The notes: generated from the sequence alone by a model not told the origin. A stretch of 64,000 bases of DNA from Gaiellasilicea sp963749515 (GCA_963749515.1 CAVVMR010000012.1:1-64000); one strand, 5' to 3'; shown: positions 6,980-15,068, counted from the stretch's first letter. A program made the numbers and translations.

Positions 6980-7867
6980 ATGGACCCAGTCGCGACGGAG
7001 CATGTCCGACGCTTCAACCGTACGGTGACCCAACGGATCGGCGCTCTTAGCGACGGGTACCTGACGCGAGGCCGTCCGCTCGGCGCATCACGGGTCCTGT
7101 GGGAGATCGGAGAAGGCGGTCTCGACATCAAATCGCTGCGTGCGCGACTCGACCTCGACTCCGGATACTTGAGCCGGCTCCTACGGATGCTCGAGGCCGA
7201 GGGACTGGTCGTCGTCGAGCCGGGGCACGACGATCGGCGTGCCCGCGTCGCGCGGCTGAGCAAGGCTGGTCGCACCGAGCGCAACCTGCTCGACCGAGGC
7301 AGCGACGAGCTCGCCTGGTCCCTGGTCGAACCACTCGACGACGAGCAGCGCGCACGTCTTCTGGAGGCGATGGACGTCGTGGAGCGGCTCCTCACAGCCG
7401 GGCTCGTCTCGATCCGGATCGACGAGGCTACGAGTACCGCAGTCCGGTACTGCTTCGAGTCGTACTTCGCCGAGCTCGACGTGCGGTTCGACGCCGGGTT
7501 CGACTCGGGGCGCAGCATCTCGGCCGATGCCGACGAGCTCCGCGAGCCCAAAGGGCTGGTCCTGGTCGCCCGGTTGAGGGACGAACCTGTCGGTTGCGGA
7601 GCTCTCAAGCTGCACGGCGGCGACCCCGCGGAGATCAAGCGCATGTGGGTCGCACCGACGGCTCGCGGACTCGGCCTCGGGCGGCGGCTCCTGCGTGAGC
7701 TCGAGGCGAGCGCCCGACGCCGAGGCGCGACATGTGCCCGCCTCGAGACCAACCGATCCTTGACCGAGGCGATCGGCCTCTACCGATCGGCGGGATACCG
7801 CGAGGTCGCAGCGTTCAACGACGAGCCGTACGCCGACCACTGGTTCGAGAAGCGCCTCGACAGCTGA
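6980..7867 (+). CDS. MarR-GNAT fusion (HTH regulator plus acetyltransferase)
   Basis: The 295-residue protein has an N-terminal MarR winged helix (about residues 1-145, recognition region DLDSGYLSRLLRMLEAEG, wing DDRRARVARLSKAG). A C-terminal GNAT domain follows (about 150-295), with acetyl-CoA loop ARGLGLGRRLL and terminal LYRSAGYREV. Such fusions are known in actinobacteria and proteobacteria, and the two activities may be linked by ligand or acetyl-CoA sensing. A perfect dyad overlaps its own promoter, suggesting autoregulation. Confidence 0.9.
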   Translation: MDPVATEHVRRFNRTVTQRIGALSDGYLTRGRPLGASRVLWEIGEGGLDIKSLRARLDLDSGYLSRLLRMLEAEGLVVVEPGHDDRRARVARLSKAGRTERNLLDRGSDELAWSLVEPLDDEQRARLLEAMDVVERLLTAGLVSIRIDEATSTAVRYCFESYFAELDVRFDAGFDSGRSISADADELREPKGLVLVARLRDEPVGCGALKLHGGDPAEIKRMWVAPTARGLGLGRRLLRELEASARRRGATCARLETNRSLTEAIGLYRSAGYREVAAFNDEPYADHWFEKRLDS

Positions 7868-7908
7868 CGAGTCACTCCCGAGCACCCGCGCGCCGGCTCA
7901 GGCGAGAC

Positions 7909-8427
7909 CTACGCGCCGGTCACCTTCGACCACCAGTCGCTGTCCACGACGAGCGTCTCCACCTCGTCGGCATTGCTTCTGATCTGGGCGGCCACTTCAT
8001 CCGGCAGCTCGGCCGCACGCGCCCGCATGTGGTCGGCAAAACCCTCGGGCCAGAAGACGCGGTCCGGGTACTCAGTCGACCAGTCGCGGTCCACGTCGAG
8101 CGTTTCCACCTCGTCGTAGCGCCGTCTGACATGGGCGAGCACTTCATCCGGCAGCTTGACCGAGTGCTCGCGAACGTAATGAGCCAAGCCCTCGGGCCAG
8201 AGGTAGACGCCATCCGTGAACTCAGCCGACCCATTCACCTCGCCGCAAAGTCGGCATCCCGAAAAGCCCATGAAGACCCACGGCTTGAATCCATGCTCGA
8301 GGTAGGAGGCAACGCGCTCTCGGTCCTGACTGCTCCATGACTCATCGATCAGATCGCGTGGATCGGGCCATGGGCCATCGCCCTCATCTTCCCCGTTTCG
8401 CCAATAGCCGATCAGGCGGACGCGCAT
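7909..8427 (-). CDS. Conserved protein with internal duplication and CxxC motif
   Basis: The 172-residue protein begins MRVRLIGYW and has a CRLCGE zinc-type knuckle near residue 58. The C-terminal half is an obvious tandem repeat: WPEGLAHYVREHSVKLPDEV (about 78-97) followed by VETLDVDRDWS, and again WPEGFADHMRARAAELPDEV followed by VETLVVDSDWW. I recognise the first unit from small uncharacterised actinobacterial proteins. The second copy appears to be a lineage-specific duplication. Function unknown. It converges with the MarR-GNAT gene. Confidence 0.7.
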   Translation of the reverse strand: MRVRLIGYWRNGEDEGDGPWPDPRDLIDESWSSQDRERVASYLEHGFKPWVFMGFSGCRLCGEVNGSAEFTDGVYLWPEGLAHYVREHSVKLPDEVLAHVRRRYDEVETLDVDRDWSTEYPDRVFWPEGFADHMRARAAELPDEVAAQIRSNADEVETLVVDSDWWSKVTGA

Positions 8428-8539
8428 CCGACCAGACTGCCAATGACTCGAAGCCGGTGCTGCGGCGACGCGGTCGGGGCCGCATTCGACTCTACCGCCG
8501 CAAGGGGTCGGGTCGCGTGACCGCGAGCAGCTCGGTTTC

Positions 8540-9079
8540 TCAGCCGCTGCGTCGTGCGCTGCGGGCGACGGCGCGCCAGTGCGCGTCCTCGGCAGGGCCC
8601 TGCTCCGCCGCGACCGCCAGGGCCTCGCGCTCGGGGCGTGTGAGCTCGCGTACCAGACAGAACTCGTTGCCGAACGGGTCCTGCATCACCGCCCAGTCGA
8701 TCAGCGGCCGTGCGCCTTCGGACGCGTGCGGCACCGGGTACACCGTCGGCGGGTACTTCAGGCGGCCGCCGATCGTCTCGATCTGCGCGATCGCATCGTC
8801 GACGTCCTCGACGCCGATGTCGATGTGCGCGCGATTCGCCGCCGGATCGAGCCGCCGTGACACGTCGACCGGGCCGGAGTCCGACCTCTTCGACGTCGGG
8901 ACGCGGTGGAGGATGATCTCGTGCTTCCAGGTCGTCTCGTCCTGGTAGCCGAGATAGGCGAAGCGGTCGGGCCAGGCGGACGAGATCCGCGAGATCCCCG
9001 TCACCTCGGACCAGAAGGCTGCGCCGACCTCGAGGTCTTCGACGTCGATCACGAAGCAGCGCAGCGTCCCGATCGCCAC
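8540..9079 (-). CDS. VOC/glyoxalase-superfamily protein
   Basis: The 179-residue protein is a vicinal-oxygen-chelate fold made of two beta-alpha-beta3 units. The first begins AIGTLRCFVIDVEDLEVGAAFW. The second is ANRAHIDIGVEDVDDAIAQIE, ending DPFGNEFCLVRELTRPE, the near-universal ending of actinobacterial VOC proteins. A metal His in RAHIDI and a Glu in NEFCL are visible. It starts at GTG 9079. It follows the gene at 9108-9536 by 28 bp and may share its transcript. Substrate unknown. Confidence 0.85.
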   Translation of the reverse strand: MAIGTLRCFVIDVEDLEVGAAFWSEVTGISRISSAWPDRFAYLGYQDETTWKHEIILHRVPTSKRSDSGPVDVSRRLDPAANRAHIDIGVEDVDDAIAQIETIGGRLKYPPTVYPVPHASEGARPLIDWAVMQDPFGNEFCLVRELTRPEREALAVAAEQGPAEDAHWRAVARSARRSG

Positions 9080-9107
9080 AGCGCGTGAGATTCTGCCCGA
9101 TCCGGGG

Positions 9108-9536
9108 TTACGACGGGGATTGCGTTCCGCTGAGCGCGATCCCGGCCTTGCGAAAGACATCCTCCAGCGCCGAGACCGCATCGGCGTCGATCTCGATCTC
9201 GCGGAAGCGCGCGATCCCCAGCTTCCGTTCCTTCTGCAGCGACCGGAGCATGAGCGCCCAGGCATCCTCGGTGGCCGGGTTCTCATCAGGATTGTGGTAG
9301 ATCGAGACCTCGAGGATCGAGCCGTCCGGACGCTTCGCGTGGGCTTGCCAGCCCCAGTCCTCGTCGAAGAACGAGGCGTCGAGCCCGCGCTCGGCCAGGC
9401 CGTCGGTGATGAACGAAGCGACGTCCCGCCCGTAGAAGCGATTGCCGGCATTCGCCTCGGGCGGCAGGTCCGATGAATGGTCGAACCGATCCGAGGTGAA
9501 CGCGAACCACGCCGCATGCTCTCCGAAGCGCGCCAT
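9108..9536 (-). CDS. Conserved hypothetical protein (DWGW motif)
   Basis: The 142-residue protein shows no domain I recognise. It is a compact cytoplasmic protein with an aromatic core motif SFFDEDWGWQ around residue 60 and an acidic C-terminus. The start has a TAGATT box 8 nt upstream and no Shine-Dalgarno. It is the first gene of a likely two-gene unit with the VOC protein and is divergent from the MBL-fold gene at 9608. Confidence 0.65.
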   Translation of the reverse strand: MARFGEHAAWFAFTSDRFDHSSDLPPEANAGNRFYGRDVASFITDGLAERGLDASFFDEDWGWQAHAKRPDGSILEVSIYHNPDENPATEDAWALMLRSLQKERKLGIARFREIEIDADAVSALEDVFRKAGIALSGTQSPS

Positions 9537-9544
9537 GCGACGTG

Positions 9545-9550
9545 AATCTA
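9545..9550 (-). promoter_or_regulatory. -10-like box TAGATT of the VOC operon
   Basis: On the minus strand it lies 8 nt before ATG 9536. With the plus-strand box at 9595 it defines a compact divergent promoter region. Confidence 0.4.
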
Positions 9551-9594
9551 TGCAACACGCGCGCGGACGGTCGCGGGCATCGGGAGCGCTTCAG

Positions 9595-9600
9595 TAGCAT
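9595..9600 (+). promoter_or_regulatory. -10-like box TAGCAT
   Basis: It lies 7 nt before ATG 9608 with no Shine-Dalgarno. It supports 9608 rather than the upstream in-frame ATG at 9542. Confidence 0.4.
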
Positions 9601-9607
9601 CGCGCCC

Positions 9608-10276
9608 ATGCAGGAGTTGCGTCCCGGTCTCTGGCACTGGCAGGCGCCGCACCCGCAGTGGGAGTCGACCGAGCCGTGGGGCCCGAATGTCTCGTCCTAC
9701 GCGATCGACGACGACGAACGCCTGCTGCTGTTCGACCCGCTGGGCGTACCGAGCGAGATCGAGGCGCTCGCGGCCGACCGGGAAACCGTGATCGTGCTCA
9801 CCGCCCCGTGGCACGAGCGCGACGCGGAGAGTCTCGTTCAGCGGTTCGGCGCGCCGGTCTACACGCCCCTGCCCGACTCGGCGCAGTTCCTCATTGACAC
9901 CTACGGCCTCACCGCCGAGCAGGCCGGCGACGGCAGTCCCGACGTCGTCTGGCTGCTTCGGGAGGGGAAGGGCGAGGCGCACCCGTACGAGGCAGGCGAC
10001 CGGCTGCCCTTCGGCGCCGACGTGTACGCCGGGCACAAGACGAACGACACGGTGCTCTGGATGGAGAGCAAGCGCGCGGTGATCTCCGGCGACACGCTCG
10101 TCGACTTCGGCCGGGGCCTCGAGATCAACGAGAGGTGGCTCCGCCCCGGCGTGACGCGCGAGGAGATCGCCGCGGGGCTGCGCCCGTTGCTCGAACTGCC
10201 GGTCGAGCACGTGCTTGCGACGCACGGCGGACCGAACGACCGGGCCGCCCTCGAGCGCGCGTTGTCTCCCTCCTAG
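9608..10276 (+). CDS. MBL-fold metallohydrolase-like protein
   Basis: The 222-residue protein has the layout of the metallo-beta-lactamase superfamily: VSSYAIDDDERLLLFDP early, TAPWHERDAESL where the HxHxDH loop is expected, SGDTLVDFG for the bridging Asp, and a C-terminal VLATHGGP for the last His. The first motif is reduced to HERD, so one or two zinc ligands may be missing. It could be a degenerate hydrolase. It is transcribed alone, divergent from the VOC operon. Confidence 0.7.
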   Translation: MQELRPGLWHWQAPHPQWESTEPWGPNVSSYAIDDDERLLLFDPLGVPSEIEALAADRETVIVLTAPWHERDAESLVQRFGAPVYTPLPDSAQFLIDTYGLTAEQAGDGSPDVVWLLREGKGEAHPYEAGDRLPFGADVYAGHKTNDTVLWMESKRAVISGDTLVDFGRGLEINERWLRPGVTREEIAAGLRPLLELPVEHVLATHGGPNDRAALERALSPS

Positions 10277-10361
10277 ACCGCTCGAGCCTCTGCCCAAATG
10301 GGGGAGGCGCACCACCCGAGCCACTTCTAAGGTCGCCTCATCTACGTACTGAGGAGGCAGG

Positions 10362-10901
10362 ATGACTTCACGCAAGCTGCTCGCCGTGCTTCTCGGCGCT
10401 GCAATTCTGATCGCAGGCGCATTGGGCGCCTGGGCATCGAGCCCGGCAGGAGCCGCGCAGGCACCGGACGCCAACGGCCTGACCGCCGCCCGGTTCGAGG
10501 TGACAATCGACGGGCATTCGCTCGCCGTCTTCCAGGAGCTGGTTGGGATCGTCTCGGGAACCGGCGCGTCGGATCTCTCCCTGGTCACGAAGGGCGAGAA
10601 CACTGTCTTGAGGCTGCCGGGGAAGCGAACGCCGCCCTCGATCACGCTCAGGCGCGGCATGACACGGAACATCGAAATGGCTGCATGGCACGAGCTGGTC
10701 GTGCTCGGAGACACCGCAGCCGCGACGAAGAACGTGTCCGTCACCGTCTACAACAGGAAGGGCGATCCGGTCGCGCGGTATCACCTGACGAATGCGTGGC
10801 CGTCGAAGGTCGAGATCACGACCGAGAACTCTGCCGCAGGCGGGGTCATGGAAGAGACCGTGACATTCGTGTGCGAGTTCATGCAGCGGGTGTCTGTCTG
10901 A
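10362..10901 (+). CDS. Secreted phage tail-tube (gp19)-family protein
   Basis: The 179-residue protein opens with a clear Sec signal peptide (KLLAVLLGAAILIAGALGAWA, cleavage near residues 32-33). The rest matches the T4 gp19-like tail-tube family: FEVTIDGHSLAVFQELVGIVS, then LRLPGKRTPPSITLRRGMT, then VYNRKGDPVARYHLTNAWPSKVE, in the same order as phage and contractile-injection tube proteins. No sheath, baseplate, tail-tape or ATPase gene is nearby. The start has a strong GAGGAGG Shine-Dalgarno, and a strong hairpin follows, so it is monocistronic. Family tube proteins act without signal peptides, so this one is unusual. Confidence 0.75.
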   Translation: MTSRKLLAVLLGAAILIAGALGAWASSPAGAAQAPDANGLTAARFEVTIDGHSLAVFQELVGIVSGTGASDLSLVTKGENTVLRLPGKRTPPSITLRRGMTRNIEMAAWHELVVLGDTAAATKNVSVTVYNRKGDPVARYHLTNAWPSKVEITTENSAAGGVMEETVTFVCEFMQRVSV

Positions 10902-10917
10902 CTGACTGAGACCGAAC

Positions 10918-10941
10918 GGCCTCCTCGGCGACGAGGAGGCC
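10918..10941. terminator. Strong hairpin between convergent genes
   Basis: GGCCTCCTCG and CGAGGAGGCC form a perfect 10-bp stem around a GCGA tetraloop, 16 bp after the tail-tube gene stop and 31 bp from the convergent GNAT stop. It has no U-run but could act on both strands. Confidence 0.6.
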
Positions 10942-10972
10942 GTCGCTCTCCGCCGTGGGCAATCGCCAGCCG

Positions 10973-11521
10973 TCAGCCGAGCAACATCGGGTTGACGGGC
11001 TTCTCCATCCGGACGAGCGGAACCGACGTGCCACCGGTGGCGTCCTCCAACCGCTCGAGCGGCTCGAAACCGTACGCGCGATAGAGCGGCTCGCCGGAGA
11101 GCGTCGACATCAGCCCGAGCCGCGTGAAGCCCTCGGCCGCCGCAGCGGCCTCGCAGAGCGACAGGATCAGTCGGCCCACGCCCCGCCTCGCGTAGTCCGG
11201 ATGCGTGTACATCGCCCGTACACGCGCCGGCTCGACCTTCGGATCGAGCAGCTTGCTGTCCCGGCCGGGAGTCTGGTTGCCGCCATAGAGCGTGGCGCGT
11301 CGACTCCAGCCGCCGCAGCCGGCAATCTCGCCGTCCGACTCGACGACGAAGTACGTGCCGTCGTCGATCAGCTGCGTATCGATGCCCATGATCGCCCGGC
11401 TCGACGCGATCTGCGCGTCGTCGAGAAAGCCGCGCTGCAACTCGGCGATCGCCGCGTCCATCAGCACCGTCAGCGCCGGGACATCGGCAGTGACGGCGAT
11501 TCGGCTCGTCAACTCCGCCAT
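10973..11521 (-). CDS. GNAT acetyltransferase
   Basis: The 182-residue protein is a GCN5-related acetyltransferase. It has the VRAMYTHPDYARRGVGRLIL acetyl-CoA loop followed by LYRAYGFEPLERLE. The CGGWSRRATLYGG segment is typical of a PhnO/YitI-like actinobacterial subgroup. It starts one base after the stop of the winged-helix gene upstream, so the two are translationally coupled. Acceptor unknown. Confidence 0.85.
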   Translation of the reverse strand: MAELTSRIAVTADVPALTVLMDAAIAELQRGFLDDAQIASSRAIMGIDTQLIDDGTYFVVESDGEIAGCGGWSRRATLYGGNQTPGRDSKLLDPKVEPARVRAMYTHPDYARRGVGRLILSLCEAAAAAEGFTRLGLMSTLSGEPLYRAYGFEPLERLEDATGGTSVPLVRMEKPVNPMLLG

Positions 11522-11522
11522 C

Positions 11523-12632
11523 TCACGTCCTCACGCTCAGAACGGGCTCCAAACCGAGGAAGGCGCCGATCCGCTCCGCCTCGGCCTCGACGCCGGCCGC
11601 CTCGGCGGCGCTCAGCATCCGCGCCGGCTCGACCGTCAGCTCGATCCTCTTCGCGCGCTTCTTGCGCCTCCAGATCCCGGCACAGACGCCGTCGACGAGC
11701 AGGAACGGCGTGCCGGCCGGCCCTTCGTAGCGCCCCTTGCCGTGGGCGGCAACCTGCTCCCGCACGGCGGCCGGCACGAGCTCGTCGCGCTCGCGGAAGC
11801 CCATCACGTAGACGTCGTACTCCGGGATCAGGCGCACTGACGATGCCCGTGGCGGCGGCTCCTCGTCCTCGAGCAGGTACGCGACGCGACCGTCCACGGC
11901 CACCTCGACGAGATCGAGCTCTGCGAACACCGACGCCGCCGCGTCGGCGTCGAAGCTGCGGGAGGTGAACCACTGCCGGAACTCGCGGTGGGTCACGGGC
12001 CCGTAGGTGGCGAGGTACCGGCGGGCGACCTCACGGAGCGCGACCTCCGGCTCGAACGAAGGTTGCGCTCCGAGCCAGTCCTCGGGGTGCACGAACGTCA
12101 CCTTCTGCCCCTGCGGCGGCCCGAAGCAGAGCCGGTCGGCGATCGCCGCATCGCCCAGGAAGTACCCCCAGCCCGAGGCCAGCTGCTCGCGCGGCCCCTC
12201 GCCGACCGTCGCCGTGACAGCGTCCGCGAGCTCTTCGCGCGTCCGCCGTTTGCCACTGAGCGCGCCGCCGATCGCGGCGACCACCGCTTCGACGTCCTCG
12301 AGCGAGTCGGCTTCGTAGTCGGCAGCCCCGACGACGGCACGCCGTGCCGCGGTCCACAGGCGGAGCTCGTCCGCCGGATGAATGTGGAGCGTGCCACGCA
12401 ACGTCCACGACTTCGCGAGCTCGCGCCAGATCCAGAGCGCAGTCCGCACGTGCTCCTGGGTGATCCCCGCCACCCGCGCCGCGAGCTGAAGCTCCGCCGA
12501 GCCCATCACCTGCGCGTGGATGCCACCGACGTCCCGGACGACGTCGACGAGCCGCTCCAACGGTGCCCGCTCGGCCAGGTGGCTCCGGACGAGCCGACGC
12601 CGGCGAACCTCGTCCCAGCTGAGCGCGCGCAC
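11523..12632 (-). CDS. Winged-helix DNA-binding domain protein (HTH_42/YcaQ-like)
   Basis: The 369-residue protein fits the HTH_42 family. It begins LSWDEVRRRRL, has WTLRGTLHIHP (the family W-RG-H-P motif), GPVTHREFRQWF, and LLDE-like segments. Members include AlkZ/YcaQ glycosylases that unhook interstrand DNA crosslinks. Assignment to glycosylase activity would need the QxQ or QxD catalytic motif. Here GIHAQVMGSAELQLAARV carries the HAQ-type motif of the actinobacterial AlkX/AlkZ-like branch. It starts at GTG 12632 with TACGCT 6 nt upstream, and is coupled to a GNAT gene. Confidence 0.75.
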   Translation of the reverse strand: MRALSWDEVRRRRLVRSHLAERAPLERLVDVVRDVGGIHAQVMGSAELQLAARVAGITQEHVRTALWIWRELAKSWTLRGTLHIHPADELRLWTAARRAVVGAADYEADSLEDVEAVVAAIGGALSGKRRTREELADAVTATVGEGPREQLASGWGYFLGDAAIADRLCFGPPQGQKVTFVHPEDWLGAQPSFEPEVALREVARRYLATYGPVTHREFRQWFTSRSFDADAAASVFAELDLVEVAVDGRVAYLLEDEEPPPRASSVRLIPEYDVYVMGFRERDELVPAAVREQVAAHGKGRYEGPAGTPFLLVDGVCAGIWRRKKRAKRIELTVEPARMLSAAEAAGVEAEAERIGAFLGLEPVLSVRT

Positions 12633-12638
12633 CCCCGG

Positions 12639-12648
12639 AGCGTAAGCT
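12639..12648. promoter_or_regulatory. Two overlapping divergent -10-like boxes
   Basis: AGCGTAAGCT contains TACGCT on the minus strand (12639-12644, 6 nt before GTG 12632) and TAAGCT on the plus strand (12643-12648, 6 nt before GTG 12655). The two hexamers share two base pairs. Confidence 0.45.
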
Positions 12649-12654
12649 GTGGAG

Positions 12655-12852
12655 GTGGAGATCACGCCCTCCATCCTCGAACTGCTGACCTGGGTAACGG
12701 CGCGCGAGCGCACGTACGAGGACGTGGTCGAGGCGTGGAAGAGCAACTGCCCGCGCTACGCCGTGTGGGACGACGCGGTGACCGCAGGCCTCGTCACCGC
12801 AGGTCGCAACGGTGTCGCGCTGACCGAACGCGGCCTCGCTGCCCTGAGTTAG
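12655..12852 (+). CDS. Small winged-helix-like protein
   Basis: This 65-residue protein (GTG 12649 would add two residues) resembles a small conserved family: ILELLTWVTARERTYEDVVEAW, then CPRYAVWDDAVTAGLV, then VALTERGLAAL. The last segment looks like a wing plus final helix of a winged-helix fold. It is divergent from the HTH_42 gene and its stop codon overlaps the stop of the ComA-family gene on the other strand. Role unknown; it may be regulatory. Confidence 0.6.
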   Translation: MEITPSILELLTWVTARERTYEDVVEAWKSNCPRYAVWDDAVTAGLVTAGRNGVALTERGLAALS

Positions 12853-13595
12853 GAGGGCTTGAGCAGGATCTGCTTCAGCGTGTCGCCGCGCAGGCCGAGG
12901 CGCAGCGTCTCGAGCGGGATCACTTCCTCCGGCGGGATGTTGCCGAGGTTCACTTCCGGCCCGAACTCCTTCACGAACCACGCCTGGGCAGCCTTGTTCG
13001 GGGCCTCGAAGATCACCTTCTCGGTGCCGACCGCCTCTGCGATCTCGCCGATCAGCTCGGTACGCATGCCGCCGCCCGCGTCGAAGATCCCTGCAGTCCC
13101 GCCCTCGCGCGCCTCGGTGATCACCTTCCAGGCACCGGCGTCGAGCTCCTCCTGCAACCAGCGCTTCCACTCGTCGGCGCCGTACTCGACGGACGAGTCC
13201 TTCGAGCCGACCTCTGAAAGCACGGTGAAGTCGCCGGCGAAGTCGGCGATCAGCTCGAGCTTGCGGTCGCGCGGGATGTCGACCGTCCCGTCCGAGATCT
13301 CGACGTGCGTGAGGCCGAGGCCGTTGAGCCAGAGCTTGTACTCCTCGAGCCGGTCCTTGGCATAGACGACCTCGAAGAAGGTGCCGCCGATCACGACCGG
13401 CTTCTCTTTCAGGACGGCCAGCTTCCGCTCGAGGCTCTTCGTCACGTAGGACGTGCCCCAGCCGAGCTTGACGATGTCGATCAGATGTCCGGAGACCTCC
13501 AGCACGTCTTCCCAGCCGCGCGGGCCGAGGCCCTTGTCGATCACGTGCGTCAACCCGGCTGTGCGCCGCGGCAGGCCGAGATCAAAGCCTGGCAA
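12849..13595 (-). CDS. Phosphosulfolactate synthase family (ComA-like)
   Basis: The 248-residue TIM-barrel protein matches the ComA family, which adds sulfite to phosphoenolpyruvate to give (2R)-phosphosulfolactate. Visible features are GLTHVIDKGLGPRGWEDVLE, IDIVKLGWGTSYV, GGTFFEVVYAK, the HVEISDGTVDIP strand and KVIFEAPNKAAQAWFVKEFG. Length is normal for the family. In archaea it starts coenzyme M synthesis. In bacteria it is found in sulfolactate formation or has no known role. It is the last gene of the fumarase operon, with 14 bp overlap with the beta subunit gene. Confidence 0.85.
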   Translation of the reverse strand: MPGFDLGLPRRTAGLTHVIDKGLGPRGWEDVLEVSGHLIDIVKLGWGTSYVTKSLERKLAVLKEKPVVIGGTFFEVVYAKDRLEEYKLWLNGLGLTHVEISDGTVDIPRDRKLELIADFAGDFTVLSEVGSKDSSVEYGADEWKRWLQEELDAGAWKVITEAREGGTAGIFDAGGGMRTELIGEIAEAVGTEKVIFEAPNKAAQAWFVKEFGPEVNLGNIPPEEVIPLETLRLGLRGDTLKQILLKPS

Positions 13596-14169
13596 AGATC
13601 TCCTTCAGCTTCTCCTGCGCGCTCTCCTGGACGTCGTGATAGAGCGAGTTGCCGTGCGCGTCGATGCCGACGGTGAGCGGCCCGAAGTCCTTGACCCGGA
13701 ACTTCCAGAGGCACTCGGGCATCAGCTCCTCCCACATCACCTCTTCGATCTCCTCGATCTGGGTCGTCTCGAGCGCGGCCGCGCCGCCGACGATCGCGAA
13801 GTAGACCATCCCGAGCCGCTTCATCGGCTCGATCGCTTCGTCGGGGAAGCCGCCCTTGCCGCAGATCGCCCGCACGCCGTACTGCGAGCCGAGCGGCTCC
13901 GTGAAGCGCACCATGCGCGCGCTCGTCGTCGTGCCGATGCAGACCTTCTCGTAACGGCCGTTGTCCAACTTGCGAACGCCGGGAGCGGTGTGGAGAAGGA
14001 ACGCGCCCGAGAGATCCATCGGCGGCTCGACGCCCTGGTCGAAGATCCGGATCTGTGTCCGGTCGCGGATGCCGATGATGTGGCCCTGGACGGTGACCTC
14101 GTCGCCCGCGCGGAGCTTCAGGATCTCCTGCGGATCGGTGATCGGGAAGGTGACGGTGTGCTGGGCCAC
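13582..14169 (-). CDS. Class I fumarase / tartrate dehydratase-type beta subunit
   Basis: The 195-residue protein is the C-terminal (swivel) domain of class I iron-sulfur hydrolyases. GDEVTVQGHIIGIRDRTQIRI and the conserved YGVRAICGKGGFPDE and PECLWKFRVKDFGPLTVGID segments are diagnostic. It acts with the alpha subunit on fumarate/malate or tartrate. It starts at GTG 14169, overlapping the alpha stop by one base (TAGTG), so it is translationally coupled. Confidence 0.9.
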   Translation of the reverse strand: MAQHTVTFPITDPQEILKLRAGDEVTVQGHIIGIRDRTQIRIFDQGVEPPMDLSGAFLLHTAPGVRKLDNGRYEKVCIGTTTSARMVRFTEPLGSQYGVRAICGKGGFPDEAIEPMKRLGMVYFAIVGGAAALETTQIEEIEEVMWEELMPECLWKFRVKDFGPLTVGIDAHGNSLYHDVQESAQEKLKEIFARL

Positions 14170-15068
14170 TAAAACTCTCGATCGAACTCGACGGTGCCGT
14201 CGGCCGCGACGTGCACGGATGCACGGCGAGCGGCCCAGCACTGGTAGTTGACGGCGACCGGGTTCAGGGTCATGTGCGTGTCGGCGTGCTCGATATGGCA
14301 CTGGAGCACGGTCACGTCGCCGCCGAGGCCCATCGGGCCGATACCGGTCTCATTCAGGAGGCCGTAGAGCTCGTCCTCGAGCTCGGCCACGATCGGGTCG
14401 GCGTTGCGCGTGCCGACCGGCCTCGTGATCGCCTCCTTGGCGAGGTACATCGCGTAGTCGGCTGTGCCGCCGATGCCGACGCCGACGATCCCGGGCGGGC
14501 ACGGCTTGCCGCCGGCTTCGACGATCGACTCCAGCACGAACTGCTTGATCCCCTTCACGCCGTCGGCGGGGACGCACATCTTGAGGAAGCTCATGTTCTC
14601 CGAGCCGGAGCCCTTCGGGACACACTTGACGTCGAGGCCGTCCCAGTCGTCGACGAACTCCCAGTGCACGATCGGCAGGCGGTAGCCGATGTTCGGGCCG
14701 GTGTTCTCACGCGTGATCGTGTGCACGGCGTTCGACCGCAGCGGATGCTCCACGGTGGCGCGTGCCGTGCCGTCGCGCAGCGCCTCGTAGATCCGCGCCG
14801 GATGAAGCGGAAAGTGCTCGCCGACGCGACAGGTGTAGACGGCGATGCCGGTGTCCTGGCAGACGAGGTTCTTCTCGTCGTCGGCGATGTTCACGTTCCG
14901 GTGGATGGTCTGGAGGACGCGCTGGCCGGTGACCGAGGTCTCACGGTCGAGCGCAGCCGCGAGCGAGTCGCGGAGGTCCTGCGGGATGTCCTTCAGCGCC
15001 CAGACGTAGAGGTGTGCAGCGGCATCCTCGACCGCATGCTGGAGATCGGTGATGGTGACAGTGCTCAC
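14169..15068 (-). CDS. Class I fumarase / tartrate dehydratase-type alpha subunit
   Basis: The 299-residue protein carries the 4Fe-4S domain of class I fumarases. The cluster cysteines lie in KNLVCQDTGIAVY, MCVPADGVKG and KPCPPGIVGVGIGGTADYA. The substrate-contact motifs RSNAVHTITREN and MGLGGDVTVLQCHIEHADTH also match. It starts at GTG 15068, overlapping the flavoprotein stop (GTGA). Together with the beta subunit it should interconvert fumarate and malate. Tartrate dehydratase cannot be excluded from sequence alone. Confidence 0.9.
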   Translation of the reverse strand: MSTVTITDLQHAVEDAAAHLYVWALKDIPQDLRDSLAAALDRETSVTGQRVLQTIHRNVNIADDEKNLVCQDTGIAVYTCRVGEHFPLHPARIYEALRDGTARATVEHPLRSNAVHTITRENTGPNIGYRLPIVHWEFVDDWDGLDVKCVPKGSGSENMSFLKMCVPADGVKGIKQFVLESIVEAGGKPCPPGIVGVGIGGTADYAMYLAKEAITRPVGTRNADPIVAELEDELYGLLNETGIGPMGLGGDVTVLQCHIEHADTHMTLNPVAVNYQCWAARRASVHVAADGTVEFDREF

